Positions 55,847 to 63,998 of a stretch of 64,000 nt of DNA are shown one piece after another. A program made the translations under genes and the position numbers. The notes under the pieces were generated by a model that was given only the letters and a program-made list of their open reading frames with translations, ran no database searches and was not told the DNA's origin. This DNA is from an uncultured Eubacteriales bacterium. GTDB taxonomy: Bacteria > Bacillota > Clostridia > Saccharofermentanales > UBA5734. Where the stretch lies: positions 21,186 to 85,185 of the forward strand of contig CAILLO010000063.1 of NCBI GenBank assembly GCA_903835065.1. Reading direction: 5' to 3'. The number at the start of each line of letters is the position of its first letter. Position 1 is the stretch's first letter.

Positions 55847-55904
55847 CGCGCGCCGTCCTTCTGCGATACTGGCAGTGGACGAGGGAACCGGGGAGGAACG
55901 GACG

Positions 55905-56882
55905 ATGAGGCATTTCGTGGGAATCGACCTGGGCGGCACCAACCTCAAGGCCGGGGTGACCGACGAGAACGGCGTCCTTCTCTGCAAGGAGAGCATCAAG
56001 ACGCGAGCCGACCGCAAGGCGGCCGAAATCGTGCGCGACATGGGATATCTCGCCCAGAATGTGATCGCCAGCGCGAAGCTCTCCCCGGACCGAATCGCCG
56101 CGATCGGCGTCGGTTCGCCCGGCACGCCCGACAACCGGGCCGGCGTCCTGCTGTACGCGAACAACCTGCCCTTCCTCAACGTCCCGATGCGGTCCGAGAT
56201 CCGCAAGATCGTCGACCGCCCCGTCTTCCTGGAGAACGACGCGAACGTCGCCGCCCTGGCCGAAAGCGTGACCGGCGCGGCCGCGGACGTGCCGGACTCC
56301 ATCACGGTGACGCTGGGGACGGGGGTCGGCGGCGGCATCATCCTCGACCACCGCATCCACGGCGGCTTCAACCATGCCGCCGGCGAGATCGGCCACTTCG
56401 TCCTGGTCCAGGGCGGCGAGCCCTGCACCTGCGGTCGGCGCGGCTGCTTCGAGACCGTGTGCTCGGCGACCGGCCTGGTCCGCGAGACGGTCGCGGCGGC
56501 CCGCCTGCACCCGGAATCCCGGATCCACCAGGTCGTCGGTGGCGACCTTTCGCGCGTCTCCGCCCGCACCGCCTTCGAAGCCGCCCGGCTCGGCGACGCC
56601 GTCGCACAGCGGGTCGTCGACCGCTATCTCGAGTTGCTCGCCGAAGGGCTGGCCAACCTCGTCAACCTCCTCATGCCCCAGGTCCTCGTGATCGGCGGCG
56701 GCGTCTGCAACGAAGGCGACGCACTGCTGGTCCCCCTGCGCTCGCAGGTCGACCACCTGGGCTACTATGGGCCGGGCGTGGCGAAGACGGAGATCCGCCT
56801 CGCGAAGATGGGCAACGACGCCGGCATCGTCGGCGCCGCGATGATGGCCCGGGCCTGCCTCGCGGACGGGCTGGCGGGGTAG
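55905..56882 (+). CDS. ROK-family glucokinase
   Basis: A 325-residue sugar kinase. The ATP motif is GIDLGGTNLKAGV, the catalytic Asp is in ENDANVAAL, and the zinc motif is HAAGEIGH followed by CTCGRRGCFE. The glucose-site pattern (GxGxPG, ENDA) favours glucose as substrate. ATG 55905 follows GGGGAGG; a GTG upstream is not preferred. It separates ecfT from truA, which are adjacent in related genomes. Confidence 0.9.
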   Translation: MRHFVGIDLGGTNLKAGVTDENGVLLCKESIKTRADRKAAEIVRDMGYLAQNVIASAKLSPDRIAAIGVGSPGTPDNRAGVLLYANNLPFLNVPMRSEIRKIVDRPVFLENDANVAALAESVTGAAADVPDSITVTLGTGVGGGIILDHRIHGGFNHAAGEIGHFVLVQGGEPCTCGRRGCFETVCSATGLVRETVAAARLHPESRIHQVVGGDLSRVSARTAFEAARLGDAVAQRVVDRYLELLAEGLANLVNLLMPQVLVIGGGVCNEGDALLVPLRSQVDHLGYYGPGVAKTEIRLAKMGNDAGIVGAAMMARACLADGLAG

Positions 56883-56888
56883 GGGCGC

Positions 56889-57659
56889 ATGAAGCGCAAC
56901 GTCGCACTGCTCGTGGAATTCGACGGCACGCTGCTCCACGGCTGGCAGTCGCAGAACCACAGCCGCAGCGTCCAGGGCGAGCTCGAAACGGCGATTCGGG
57001 AGGTCCTCGGCCCGGCGACCCGTCTGAACGGGTGCAGCCGGACCGACGCCGGCGTCCACGCCGCCGGGCACGTCTCCAATTTCCTGACCGCATCGGAACT
57101 GTCCGTGGCGAAGATTCCCCTCGCGCTCAATTCGCGCCTCCCCGACGACGTCTCCGTCCTTTCGGCCGCCGACGTCCCGGTGGGCTTCCACGCTCGCCAC
57201 GACGCCGTCGCGAAGACCTACGCCTTTCGAATCTGGAACGACCCGTCGCCGACGGCGCTGCGGCGCTTCGACACCGTGCACGTCCCCCGGCCCCTCGACG
57301 TCGACCGCATGAACGCGGCCGCGGGGCACCTGCTCGGGCGCCACGACTTCTCCGCCTTCATGGCGGCGGGCTCCGCCGCCGCTTCGTCCGTCCGCACGCT
57401 GCACCGCGTCGACGTTCGCCGGGACGGGCGGATCGTGACCGTCGAGGTCCGCGGAGACGGCTTCCTGTACAACATGGTCCGGATTGTCGCCGGCACGTTG
57501 TGCTACGTCGGCTATGGCAAAATCGATCCGGCGGAGCTCCCCGGCATCCTCGCGTCCGGCGACCGCCGCCGGGCCGGAAAGACCATGCCCGCCCGCGGCC
57601 TGACCCTCCTTCAGGTGGACTACGATCCGCCGATTTTCCTGGACGCCGCTCGCCGATAG
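56889..57659 (+). CDS. truA: tRNA pseudouridine synthase A
   Basis: A 256-residue enzyme that makes pseudouridine at positions 38-40 of tRNAs. The catalytic Asp53 is in GCSRTDAGVHA. Other blocks are VEFDGTLLHGWQSQ, ALNSRLPDDV, FHARHDAVAKTYAFRI and DGFLYNMVRI. ATG lies six bases after the ROK stop. Confidence 0.96.
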   Translation: MKRNVALLVEFDGTLLHGWQSQNHSRSVQGELETAIREVLGPATRLNGCSRTDAGVHAAGHVSNFLTASELSVAKIPLALNSRLPDDVSVLSAADVPVGFHARHDAVAKTYAFRIWNDPSPTALRRFDTVHVPRPLDVDRMNAAAGHLLGRHDFSAFMAAGSAAASSVRTLHRVDVRRDGRIVTVEVRGDGFLYNMVRIVAGTLCYVGYGKIDPAELPGILASGDRRRAGKTMPARGLTLLQVDYDPPIFLDAARR

Positions 57660-57700
57660 AAGTCCGGATCGGCCCCCCGACGGATTCCGCACGCTCTCAG

Positions 57701-57730
57701 TTGACACGATGTGAAGCGAAGTGATACAAC
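57701..57730 (+). promoter_or_regulatory. Promoter of the DeoR-type amino-sugar operon
   Basis: A perfect TTGACA -35 is followed after 18 bp by TACAAC (weaker -10). The -10 overlaps a long inverted repeat. Confidence 0.65.
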
Positions 57731-57753
57731 ATGAATCGAAACGAATCATGTTG
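57727..57753. promoter_or_regulatory. 27-bp palindromic operator of the DeoR-type operon
   Basis: CAACATGA-ATCG and CGAA-TCATGTTG are 12-bp arms around AAA, with one mismatch (A opposite A). The site overlaps the -10 and the transcription start, as expected for a repressor. It is likely bound by the regulator encoded 19 bp downstream, that is, autorepression released by a sugar phosphate. Confidence 0.7.
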
Positions 57754-57771
57754 GATCAAGGAGGGCGACAC

Positions 57772-58536
57772 ATGCTGCAAGAAGAACGGCTCCAGAAGAT
57801 GAAGGAGCACATCGACCTCGCGATCTTCTGCTCCCTCCACGAGCTCTGCGAGACGTTCGGCATCTCCCGGGCGACCGCGCGCCGCGACCTGAACCTGCTC
57901 GCCGACGCCAACCGCGTCCGGCTGGTGCGGGGCGGCGCGTCCGCCGTCTCCGACGGGACGACATACGACCCCCCGTACGCCGTCAAGAAGACCCTCCACC
58001 AGGAGGAGAAGGCCCGGATCGCCGAGGCGGCGGTCCACCTCGTCCACGAAGGCGAGACCGTCCTCCTCGAGTCCGGCACCACGGCGCTGCGCATCGCCGA
58101 GCGCCTTCGCGGCCTGCGCGACATCACGGTCGCCACGAACGACGTCCAGATCGCCGCCGCCCTCGCAAACTGCGACGGGATCGACGTCACGGTCATCGGC
58201 GGCAGCCTGCGGAAGGGGTACTTCGCCACGCTCGGGTACTTCGCGCAGATGACCCTCGAGCGAATCCAGGCCGATATCGCGTTCCTGGGCGTCGACGCCG
58301 TCGACGCGAAGCGCGGCTTCATGGTCTCGAACGCCGAGGAGGTGCCGGTCAAGCAGCTGGTGCTCGCGTCCGCCAAGCGGCGCGTCGTCATCTGCGACCA
58401 CACGAAGTTCGAGAGCACCTCGTTTCTGCAACTGTGCGCGCTGCAGGACGTCGACCTGGTCCTCACCGGCCGGGAGCTCGACGAGACCGTCCGCGCGAAA
58501 TATGAAGAAGCCGGGGCGAGGATCCAGCTCGCCTGA
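57772..58536 (+). CDS. DeoR-family transcriptional regulator
   Basis: A 254-residue repressor. The N-terminal helix-turn-helix (about 10-60) reads LHELCETFGISRATARRDLNLLA, and the C-terminal sugar-phosphate sensor domain has LLESGTTALRIAERL, ATNDVQIA, VIGGSLRKGY and the final CDHTKFE. ATG 57772 follows AAGGAGG. It probably controls the three genes that follow, whose products act on amino sugars. Confidence 0.9.
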   Translation: MLQEERLQKMKEHIDLAIFCSLHELCETFGISRATARRDLNLLADANRVRLVRGGASAVSDGTTYDPPYAVKKTLHQEEKARIAEAAVHLVHEGETVLLESGTTALRIAERLRGLRDITVATNDVQIAAALANCDGIDVTVIGGSLRKGYFATLGYFAQMTLERIQADIAFLGVDAVDAKRGFMVSNAEEVPVKQLVLASAKRRVVICDHTKFESTSFLQLCALQDVDLVLTGRELDETVRAKYEEAGARIQLA

Positions 58537-58572
58537 TCCGCCCCCCACGGCGCAGGCCGGAAAGGAATCGAC

Positions 58573-59664
58573 ATGAACCGAGACGCCACCCAGACCCTCA
58601 TGTGGAAGGAGATCCTCGAGCAGCCGCAGGTCTTCCGGCGACTGCTGGAACGCCAGTTGCCCGTGGTCCGGGCCATCGCGGCGGAAGCCGACCGGCGCGA
58701 GGTCCGCAGCGTCGTCGTCGCGGCGCGCGGTACGTCCGACCACGCCGGCACCTTCGCGCAGTACCTGTTCGAGATCCGCAAGGGCGTGCCCGTCTCGCTG
58801 GCCGCGCCGTCGGTGCTCACGCTCTACCACGGCGCGCTGGACCTCCGCGACTCGCTGGTCATCGGCATCTCGCAGTCGGGCAGGGCCGAGGACGTGCTCG
58901 AGGTCATGAAGTGCGGCAAGACGTCGGGCGGCCAGGTCGTCGCGATCACGAACGACCCGGCGTCGCCCATGGCCGTCTACGCCGATTTCTCCATCGACCT
59001 CGACGCCGGGCTCGAGCGCTCGGTCGCCGCGACCAAGACCTTCGGCGCCCAGATGTTCGCCGTCTCGATGCTGGCCGCCGTCTGGTCCGGCGACGACGCG
59101 GCGCTCCAGCGCCTCGCCGAGGTCCCCGCCTTCGTCGAGCAGGCGATCCAGACCCTGCCGGCCCAGCTCGACCGCATCGTGCCTCAGTACCGCTTCCTCG
59201 AGGAAGGATTCGTCCTCGCGCGCGGCGTCGGCTACCCGATCGCGATGGAGATGGCCCTCAAGATCCAGGAGACCAACTACATCCGCATGCGGGCGTTCCC
59301 CATGTCGGACTTCTACCACGGCCCCATGGCCATGCTGCACGAGGGGTTCCCGGTCGTGCTGTTCGCGGCCGAAGGCCCCGCCTTCCAGAACGCCTGCGAG
59401 TTGGCCTCCCTGATCGGCGAAAAGGCGTCGGACCTCCTGTGGGTCACGGATGCGGACGAGACCGGCGACTGCGCGCTCGAGGACATGTTCGAGCAGACCG
59501 GCGCCTCCTACCGCATCGTGCACCTGCCGCGCACCGGCGACGACGCCATCTCGGCCTTCCTGTACGCCGTCTTCGCGCAGATGTTCGCCTGCCGGCTCGC
59601 CGTCGCCCGCGGACTCGACCCGGACCGCCCCCGCATGCTCAACAAGGTCACCATCACCCGCTAG
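58573..59664 (+). CDS. SIS-domain amino-sugar isomerase/deaminase (GlmS/NagB-II type)
   Basis: A 363-residue protein with two SIS domains, equal to the isomerase half of glucosamine-6-phosphate synthase and lacking the glutaminase domain. SIS motifs are VAARGTSDHAG, IGISQSGRAEDV and SVAATKTFGAQM in the first half, and GVGYPIAMEMALKIQETN and FYHGPMAML in the second. Such stand-alone proteins deaminate glucosamine 6-phosphate or isomerise related sugars. ATG follows GAAAGGA. Second gene of the DeoR operon. Confidence 0.85.
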   Translation: MNRDATQTLMWKEILEQPQVFRRLLERQLPVVRAIAAEADRREVRSVVVAARGTSDHAGTFAQYLFEIRKGVPVSLAAPSVLTLYHGALDLRDSLVIGISQSGRAEDVLEVMKCGKTSGGQVVAITNDPASPMAVYADFSIDLDAGLERSVAATKTFGAQMFAVSMLAAVWSGDDAALQRLAEVPAFVEQAIQTLPAQLDRIVPQYRFLEEGFVLARGVGYPIAMEMALKIQETNYIRMRAFPMSDFYHGPMAMLHEGFPVVLFAAEGPAFQNACELASLIGEKASDLLWVTDADETGDCALEDMFEQTGASYRIVHLPRTGDDAISAFLYAVFAQMFACRLAVARGLDPDRPRMLNKVTITR

Positions 59665-59674
59665 GGAGGACGCC

Positions 59675-61108
59675 ATGCACACCGTCACGCGCCTCGGCCT
59701 CACGATTCCCGTCGGGCGGACCCCCGCCCTCGACCCGGACTTCCTGCCTGCGGCCGCCTTCCGCAAGGCCTATCGCGCCGCCGCCTCGTCGAACGCCGAT
59801 TCCTTCCCGGTCCGCATCGCGCTGGTCCGAGAGGGCGGTCACGTCTCCGTCTGGGAGGAGCCCTGCATCCTGTCCGGCCACGGTCTCGACGAGGCGACGG
59901 AATTCCACTTCGAACGCCTGCTGAAGACGCTGCTCTGGCTGAAGGGCGGGTTCCGGGCCATCCTGTCGCCCCCCGCGGCGGCCACGGACGCCCAGGTCCG
60001 GCAGACCGGCGCTCTGGCCCGTCGCCTCGCCGCCGTCTACGCCCCCGGCGGCGCACGCGGCTTCGACGCCGACTTCATGGCCGGCGTCTACGACGCGCCG
60101 TTCTCGGTCGAGGCCGTGCCCCGAAGCGACGCGCCCGCGGCGTCCGAACCGTCGGTGCCGATCGGCGGGCGTCTCGACGGGTGCCGCATCGGTCTCGACC
60201 TCGGCGGCAGCGACCGCAAGGTGTCGGCCGTCGTCGACGGCGAGACCGTCTACAGCGAAGAGATCGTCTGGCACCCGAAGACCGAATCCGACCCGGACTA
60301 CCACTACGCCGGCATCCTGGACGCCCTGCGCACGGCCGCCTCGAAGTTGCCCCGCGTCGACTCCATCGGCGTCAGCGCGGCGGGTATCTACGTCGACGAC
60401 CGCGCCAAGGTCGCCTCGCTGTTCCTCAAGGTTCCGAAGGACGTGTTCCGGGCGAAGGTGCGGGACATCTTCCTGCGCGCCGCCGCGGAGGTGGGGGGCG
60501 TTCCGGTCCGCGTGGTCAACGACGGGGACGTGACGGCGCTGGCCGGCGCGATGGCCCTTTCGACCAACAACCTGCTCGGCATCGCCATGGGCACGAGTGA
60601 GGCGGCCGGCTATGTCGACCGCGAGGGTGGCATCCGCGGCTGGCTCAACGAACTGGCCTTCGTGCCCGTCGACTTCCGCGCCGAGTCCGCCCCGCTCGAT
60701 GAGTGGTCGGGCGACGTCGGTTGCGGCGTGCAATACTTCTCTCAGGACGCCTGCATCCGACTCGCCCCCGCCGCCGGCATCGCGCTCGACCCGGCCCTCC
60801 CGCCCGGTGACCGGCTCAAGGCGATCCAGAAGCTGCACGCCGAGGGCCACCCCGGCGCCGATGCGATCTTCCGGGCCATCGGCATCTTCCTCGGCCACGC
60901 CCTCGTCGACTACGCCTCGTTCTACGGCATGCGGCACGTGCTCGTGCTGGGTCGGGTGACCTCGGGCGCCGGAGGCGACCGCGTGCTCGAGGAGGCGTGC
61001 GCCGTGCTGGCCGAGACCGACCCGGCGCTGGCCGCCCGCATCGAGATCCTGCTGCCCGACGAGAAGATCCGCCGCGTCGGCCAGTCGATCGCCGCCGCCT
61101 CCCTGTAG
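59675..61108 (+). CDS. ROK/BadF-like sugar kinase with unusual N-terminal domain
   Basis: A 477-residue protein. Residues 1-165 form a region I do not recognise (contains LKTLLWLKGGFRAIL). The rest is an actin-fold kinase with GLDLGGSDRKVSAVV, IGVSAAG, a catalytic-type Asp in VNDGDVTALAGA and AMGTSEAAGYV. The CxCGxxGC zinc motif of typical ROK kinases is absent, replaced by GDVGCGVQYFSQDACI. The setting between an amino-sugar isomerase and a deacetylase suggests an amino-sugar kinase. ATG follows GGGAGG. Confidence 0.7.
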   Translation: MHTVTRLGLTIPVGRTPALDPDFLPAAAFRKAYRAAASSNADSFPVRIALVREGGHVSVWEEPCILSGHGLDEATEFHFERLLKTLLWLKGGFRAILSPPAAATDAQVRQTGALARRLAAVYAPGGARGFDADFMAGVYDAPFSVEAVPRSDAPAASEPSVPIGGRLDGCRIGLDLGGSDRKVSAVVDGETVYSEEIVWHPKTESDPDYHYAGILDALRTAASKLPRVDSIGVSAAGIYVDDRAKVASLFLKVPKDVFRAKVRDIFLRAAAEVGGVPVRVVNDGDVTALAGAMALSTNNLLGIAMGTSEAAGYVDREGGIRGWLNELAFVPVDFRAESAPLDEWSGDVGCGVQYFSQDACIRLAPAAGIALDPALPPGDRLKAIQKLHAEGHPGADAIFRAIGIFLGHALVDYASFYGMRHVLVLGRVTSGAGGDRVLEEACAVLAETDPALAARIEILLPDEKIRRVGQSIAAASL

Positions 61109-61132
61109 TCCGGGGAGAGGAAGGAGTACCCC

Positions 61133-61990
61133 ATGTTCCACCGAAACGATAGCGAGGTCTTCGTGCCGGACGGCCTGCCCGCCGCCGAGGCGCTCGCACG
61201 CACCACGCACCTCGCCGTGGGCGCGCATCAGGACGACCTCGAGTTCATGGCCCTGCAGGGCGTGCTCGACTGCTTCGGCCGCACCGACCGCTGGTTCTGC
61301 GGCGCCGTCGTGACCAACGGGGCCGGCTCGCCCCGCAGCGGCCTCTATGCGTCCTGCACCGACGTCGACATGATGCGCATCCGCCGCACCGAGCAGAAGA
61401 AGGCGGCCACGGTCGGGGAGTACGGCGCCTGCGTGCTGCTGGGGCACCCCAGCGGCCGCGTCAAGGACCCGGACGAAACAATCGTCGTCGACGACCTGCG
61501 CCGCCTGCTGCTCGCGACCCGGCCCTCCGTCGTCTACACGCACAACCTGGCCGACAAGCACGACACGCACGTCGCGACGCTGCTCCGCCTCGTCGCCGCG
61601 ATCCGGTCCCTCCCGCCGGCCATGCGCCCGCAGCGCCTGCTGGGCTGCGAAGTCTGGCGTTCCCTCGACTGGCTGTGCGACGAAGAGAAGGTCGTCGACG
61701 ATGTCGGCCGGCACCCCAATCTCGGCGCCGCGCTGTCGTCCGTCTTCGACTCGCAGATCGCCGGCGGCAAGCGCTACGACGCGGCCGTCGCCGGGCGTCG
61801 CCTGGCCAACGCGACCTTCTTCGAGTCGCATGCCGTCGATGCCGCGACCGCCCTGTCCTTCGCGCTCGACATGACCCCGCTGATGCGGGACGGCGCGCCC
61901 GACTCGGCCGACTTCATCGAGGACCGCATCCGCCGCTTCTCGGCCGAAGTGAAGGAACGCGTATCGAACCTCACTCGCCACGAGCCCTGA
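61133..61990 (+). CDS. PIG-L/LmbE-family N-acetylglucosamine deacetylase
   Basis: A 285-residue metal-dependent deacetylase of the PIG-L fold. The signature is AVGAHQDDLEF (His32, Asp34, Asp35; the usual HPDD is HQDD), with TNGAGSPRSG, RRTEQKKAA and a metal-binding HDTHVAT. Members deacetylate GlcNAc derivatives, including GlcNAc-PI, mycothiol and bacillithiol precursors or free sugars. In this operon it could replace NagA. ATG follows GGAAGGAG. Confidence 0.88.
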   Translation: MFHRNDSEVFVPDGLPAAEALARTTHLAVGAHQDDLEFMALQGVLDCFGRTDRWFCGAVVTNGAGSPRSGLYASCTDVDMMRIRRTEQKKAATVGEYGACVLLGHPSGRVKDPDETIVVDDLRRLLLATRPSVVYTHNLADKHDTHVATLLRLVAAIRSLPPAMRPQRLLGCEVWRSLDWLCDEEKVVDDVGRHPNLGAALSSVFDSQIAGGKRYDAAVAGRRLANATFFESHAVDAATALSFALDMTPLMRDGAPDSADFIEDRIRRFSAEVKERVSNLTRHEP

Positions 61991-61992
61991 AT

Positions 61993-62008
61993 CGAGGTAG
62001 AATCCTCG
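61993..62008 (+). promoter_or_regulatory. Possible sigI promoter: -10 inside a palindrome
   Basis: CGAGG-TAGAAT-CCTCG: a -10-like hexamer flanked by 5-bp inverted arms, ending 24 bp before the favoured start codon. No vegetative -35 lies at the right distance, so the site may use another sigma factor or be regulated. Confidence 0.35.
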
Positions 62009-62032
62009 TATCCAGGAATCATGGAGGGTTCG

Positions 62033-62836
62033 TTGAAGGAGATTCCACGATTTGACGAGACCCTGCTGGAAGAATCGCAGCAGGACGAGACGCCTGTGAC
62101 GGCGTCTCTTTCCGGCGACATCGACGTCTCGCCGTCCAACGCCCGCGCGCTGCTGGCCAGGACCGACGCCGACGCCATGAACGACCTGATCTCGGACTAC
62201 CGCCCGTTCATTCTGGCCAGCGCCTCCCGCGTCTGCAACCGCCCGATCGACCCGGACAACGACGACGAGTTCAGCACCGCCATGCTCGCCTTCTACGAGG
62301 CCGTCCGATCGTACGACCCTTCCCGCGGCGCCTTCCTCTCCTTCGCCCGCTCGGTGATCCGCACCCGCCTGATCGACGGCTTCCGCAAGGCCGGCCGCCG
62401 ACCGCCCGAAGTGCCGCTGGAAGACGAGCCGGAGGAGGACGGGAACTACCGCGCGGACCCGACCGTCGGCGCCTCCGTCGAAGCGTTCCAGCGCGAAGCC
62501 CAGACCCAGGAGCGCCGCGAGGAGATCGCCCGCTTCTCGGCGGAACTCGCCAAGTGGAATCTGACCTTCCGCGACCTCGCGGACGCCTCCCCCAAGGCCT
62601 CCAAGACCCGGACCGCCTGCGGCACCCTCGTCCGCGAGCTGCTGGTCGACGCAGACCTGCGCGCCGTCTTCCTCCGGAGCCGCCAGCTGCCCATCGCCGC
62701 GATGTGCCAGCGGTCGGGCGTACCCCGGAAAATCGCCGAGCGCCATCGTAGATATATCGTGTCAGCCGTACTCGTCCTTTGCGGAGACTATCCCTATATG
62801 GCAGAGCATCTCCGGTGGATGAGGGCAAGGAAGTGA
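62033..62836 (+). CDS. sigI: RNA polymerase sigma factor SigI
   Basis: A sigma-70-like factor of about 267 residues. Region 2 is recognisable in DADAMNDLISDYRPFILASASRVC and EFSTAMLAFYEAVRSYDPSRGAFLSFA-like sequence with IRTRLIDGFRK. The C-terminal SigI-specific domain has LREL-type and RHRRYIVSAVLVLCGDYPYMAEHL, which pairs with RsgI. The next gene is rsgI. Start: TTG 62033 has GGAGGG five bases upstream; ATG 62021 (four residues more) has only a weak site. Confidence 0.9.
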   Translation: MKEIPRFDETLLEESQQDETPVTASLSGDIDVSPSNARALLARTDADAMNDLISDYRPFILASASRVCNRPIDPDNDDEFSTAMLAFYEAVRSYDPSRGAFLSFARSVIRTRLIDGFRKAGRRPPEVPLEDEPEEDGNYRADPTVGASVEAFQREAQTQERREEIARFSAELAKWNLTFRDLADASPKASKTRTACGTLVRELLVDADLRAVFLRSRQLPIAAMCQRSGVPRKIAERHRRYIVSAVLVLCGDYPYMAEHLRWMRARK

Positions 62837-62841
62837 AGGTC

Positions 62842-63837
62842 ATGGACCGCATCGTTCTCGAAAAGCAGGGTCGGCATGGAATCGTCCTCGAAGCGGACGG
62901 TACCTTCCGTCGCGTCCGACTCCCGAGGAACGCGCAGCTCGGGTCCGTGCTTCCGGCTCCCTGGTGGACCGCCCGCCGCTCGGCCGCGGCCGCCGTATCC
63001 GACCGCCCCGCCCGCAGTCCCGTGCCTCGCGGCCGCCGCACCCTCGCCGCGACGGCCGCCGTCCTGGTCCTCGTCTTCAGCGCCAGCCTCGCCGTCTATG
63101 CGGCACCGGTCAGCTACGTCAGCCTCGACAACGCGATGGGCGTCACCATGACGCTCAACCGGTTCAACCGGGTCATCGCCGTCGCCGGCCACGATGCCGC
63201 TTCGCGCGACATGCTCTCCGGCCTCGACCTGGTGAACCGGACCTACGAGGACAGCGTGCAGAAGATCCTCGCCGCCGCCGAGACCAAGGGCGGCATCGGA
63301 TTCGACATCCGCACCATCGTCGCGGTCTCGAGCCATAGCAGCGGCCTCGCGAAGACGCTCGGGGACCAGATCCGCACCTACCTTGAGACTGCATACGGTA
63401 CGCACGGACAGGCTCCCGACGTGGAGACCGACAACGTCTCCGTCTCCTTGAACAGCGATGCCAAGGCCCTCGGCATCTCCCAGGGCAAGCTTCGTCTGCT
63501 GCGCCTGCTCGAGAATGCCCTCGGAACCTCGTACGTCCAGGCGGACTGGATCGGGCGTCCGACCCACGAGATCGTCACCGAACTGCAGAACCTGGGAGTC
63601 GACACCGGGAAGAACGACCCGCAGGTCTCCGGCATCGCGACGAACGACCCGACCGTGTCGCATTCCCCGGAAACGACCGATGTCGCGAAGCCGACCGGCG
63701 AAGTCCGTCCCAGCCCGCCCGTGACATCCGGCCACGAACCGGACAGCAAGCCGTCCGCTTCCCCGAATCCCACCCGGACCGCGTCCCAGGGCGAGGGTCA
63801 TCCGACGCCCGCAGCGACCCCGCAGGCAAAGGACTAG
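62842..63837 (+). CDS. rsgI: Anti-sigma-I factor RsgI-like membrane protein
   Basis: A 331-residue protein. The cytoplasmic RsgI domain (about 1-50: VLEKQGRHGIVLEADGTFRRV) binds SigI. One transmembrane helix lies at about 67-88. The outside domain (about 90-265) starts YVSLDNAMGVTMTLNRFNRV, equal to the family's SIDINPSIE-NRFNRV block but with Asn97-Ala98 instead of Asn-Pro. A Pro/Ser/Thr-rich tail (about 275-331) ends the protein without a carbohydrate-binding module. GTG 62833, overlapping the sigI stop, is an alternative start. Confidence 0.88.
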   Translation: MDRIVLEKQGRHGIVLEADGTFRRVRLPRNAQLGSVLPAPWWTARRSAAAAVSDRPARSPVPRGRRTLAATAAVLVLVFSASLAVYAAPVSYVSLDNAMGVTMTLNRFNRVIAVAGHDAASRDMLSGLDLVNRTYEDSVQKILAAAETKGGIGFDIRTIVAVSSHSSGLAKTLGDQIRTYLETAYGTHGQAPDVETDNVSVSLNSDAKALGISQGKLRLLRLLENALGTSYVQADWIGRPTHEIVTELQNLGVDTGKNDPQVSGIATNDPTVSHSPETTDVAKPTGEVRPSPPVTSGHEPDSKPSASPNPTRTASQGEGHPTPAATPQAKD

Positions 63838-63873
63838 ACGACTCGGACCCACGGACGGATCCGATAACTTCGC

Positions 63874-63903
63874 TTGACATGCACTCCTCCTGCATATTAG
63901 AAT
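63874..63903 (+). promoter_or_regulatory. Promoter of the tRNA-Ala gene
   Basis: TTGACA and TAGAAT are separated by 18 bp, ending 19 bp before the tRNA. A near-consensus vegetative promoter. Confidence 0.8.
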
Positions 63904-63922
63904 CGCTATGCTGTAACGGCAT

Positions 63923-63998
63923 GGGGCATTAGCGCAGCTGGGAGCGCACCACACTGGCAGTGTGGGGGTCAGGGGTTCGAGTCCCCTATGCTCCACCA
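63923..63998 (+). tRNA. tRNA-Ala (anticodon GGC)
   Basis: A 76-base cloverleaf. The acceptor stem GGGGCAT pairs with ATGCTCC, including the G3-U70 pair that identifies alanine tRNAs. The anticodon stem CCACA/TGTGG encloses CTGGCAG, so the anticodon is GGC (reads GCC). The T arm is GGGG-TTCGAGT-CCCC and CCA is encoded. The window ends two bases later. Confidence 0.97.
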
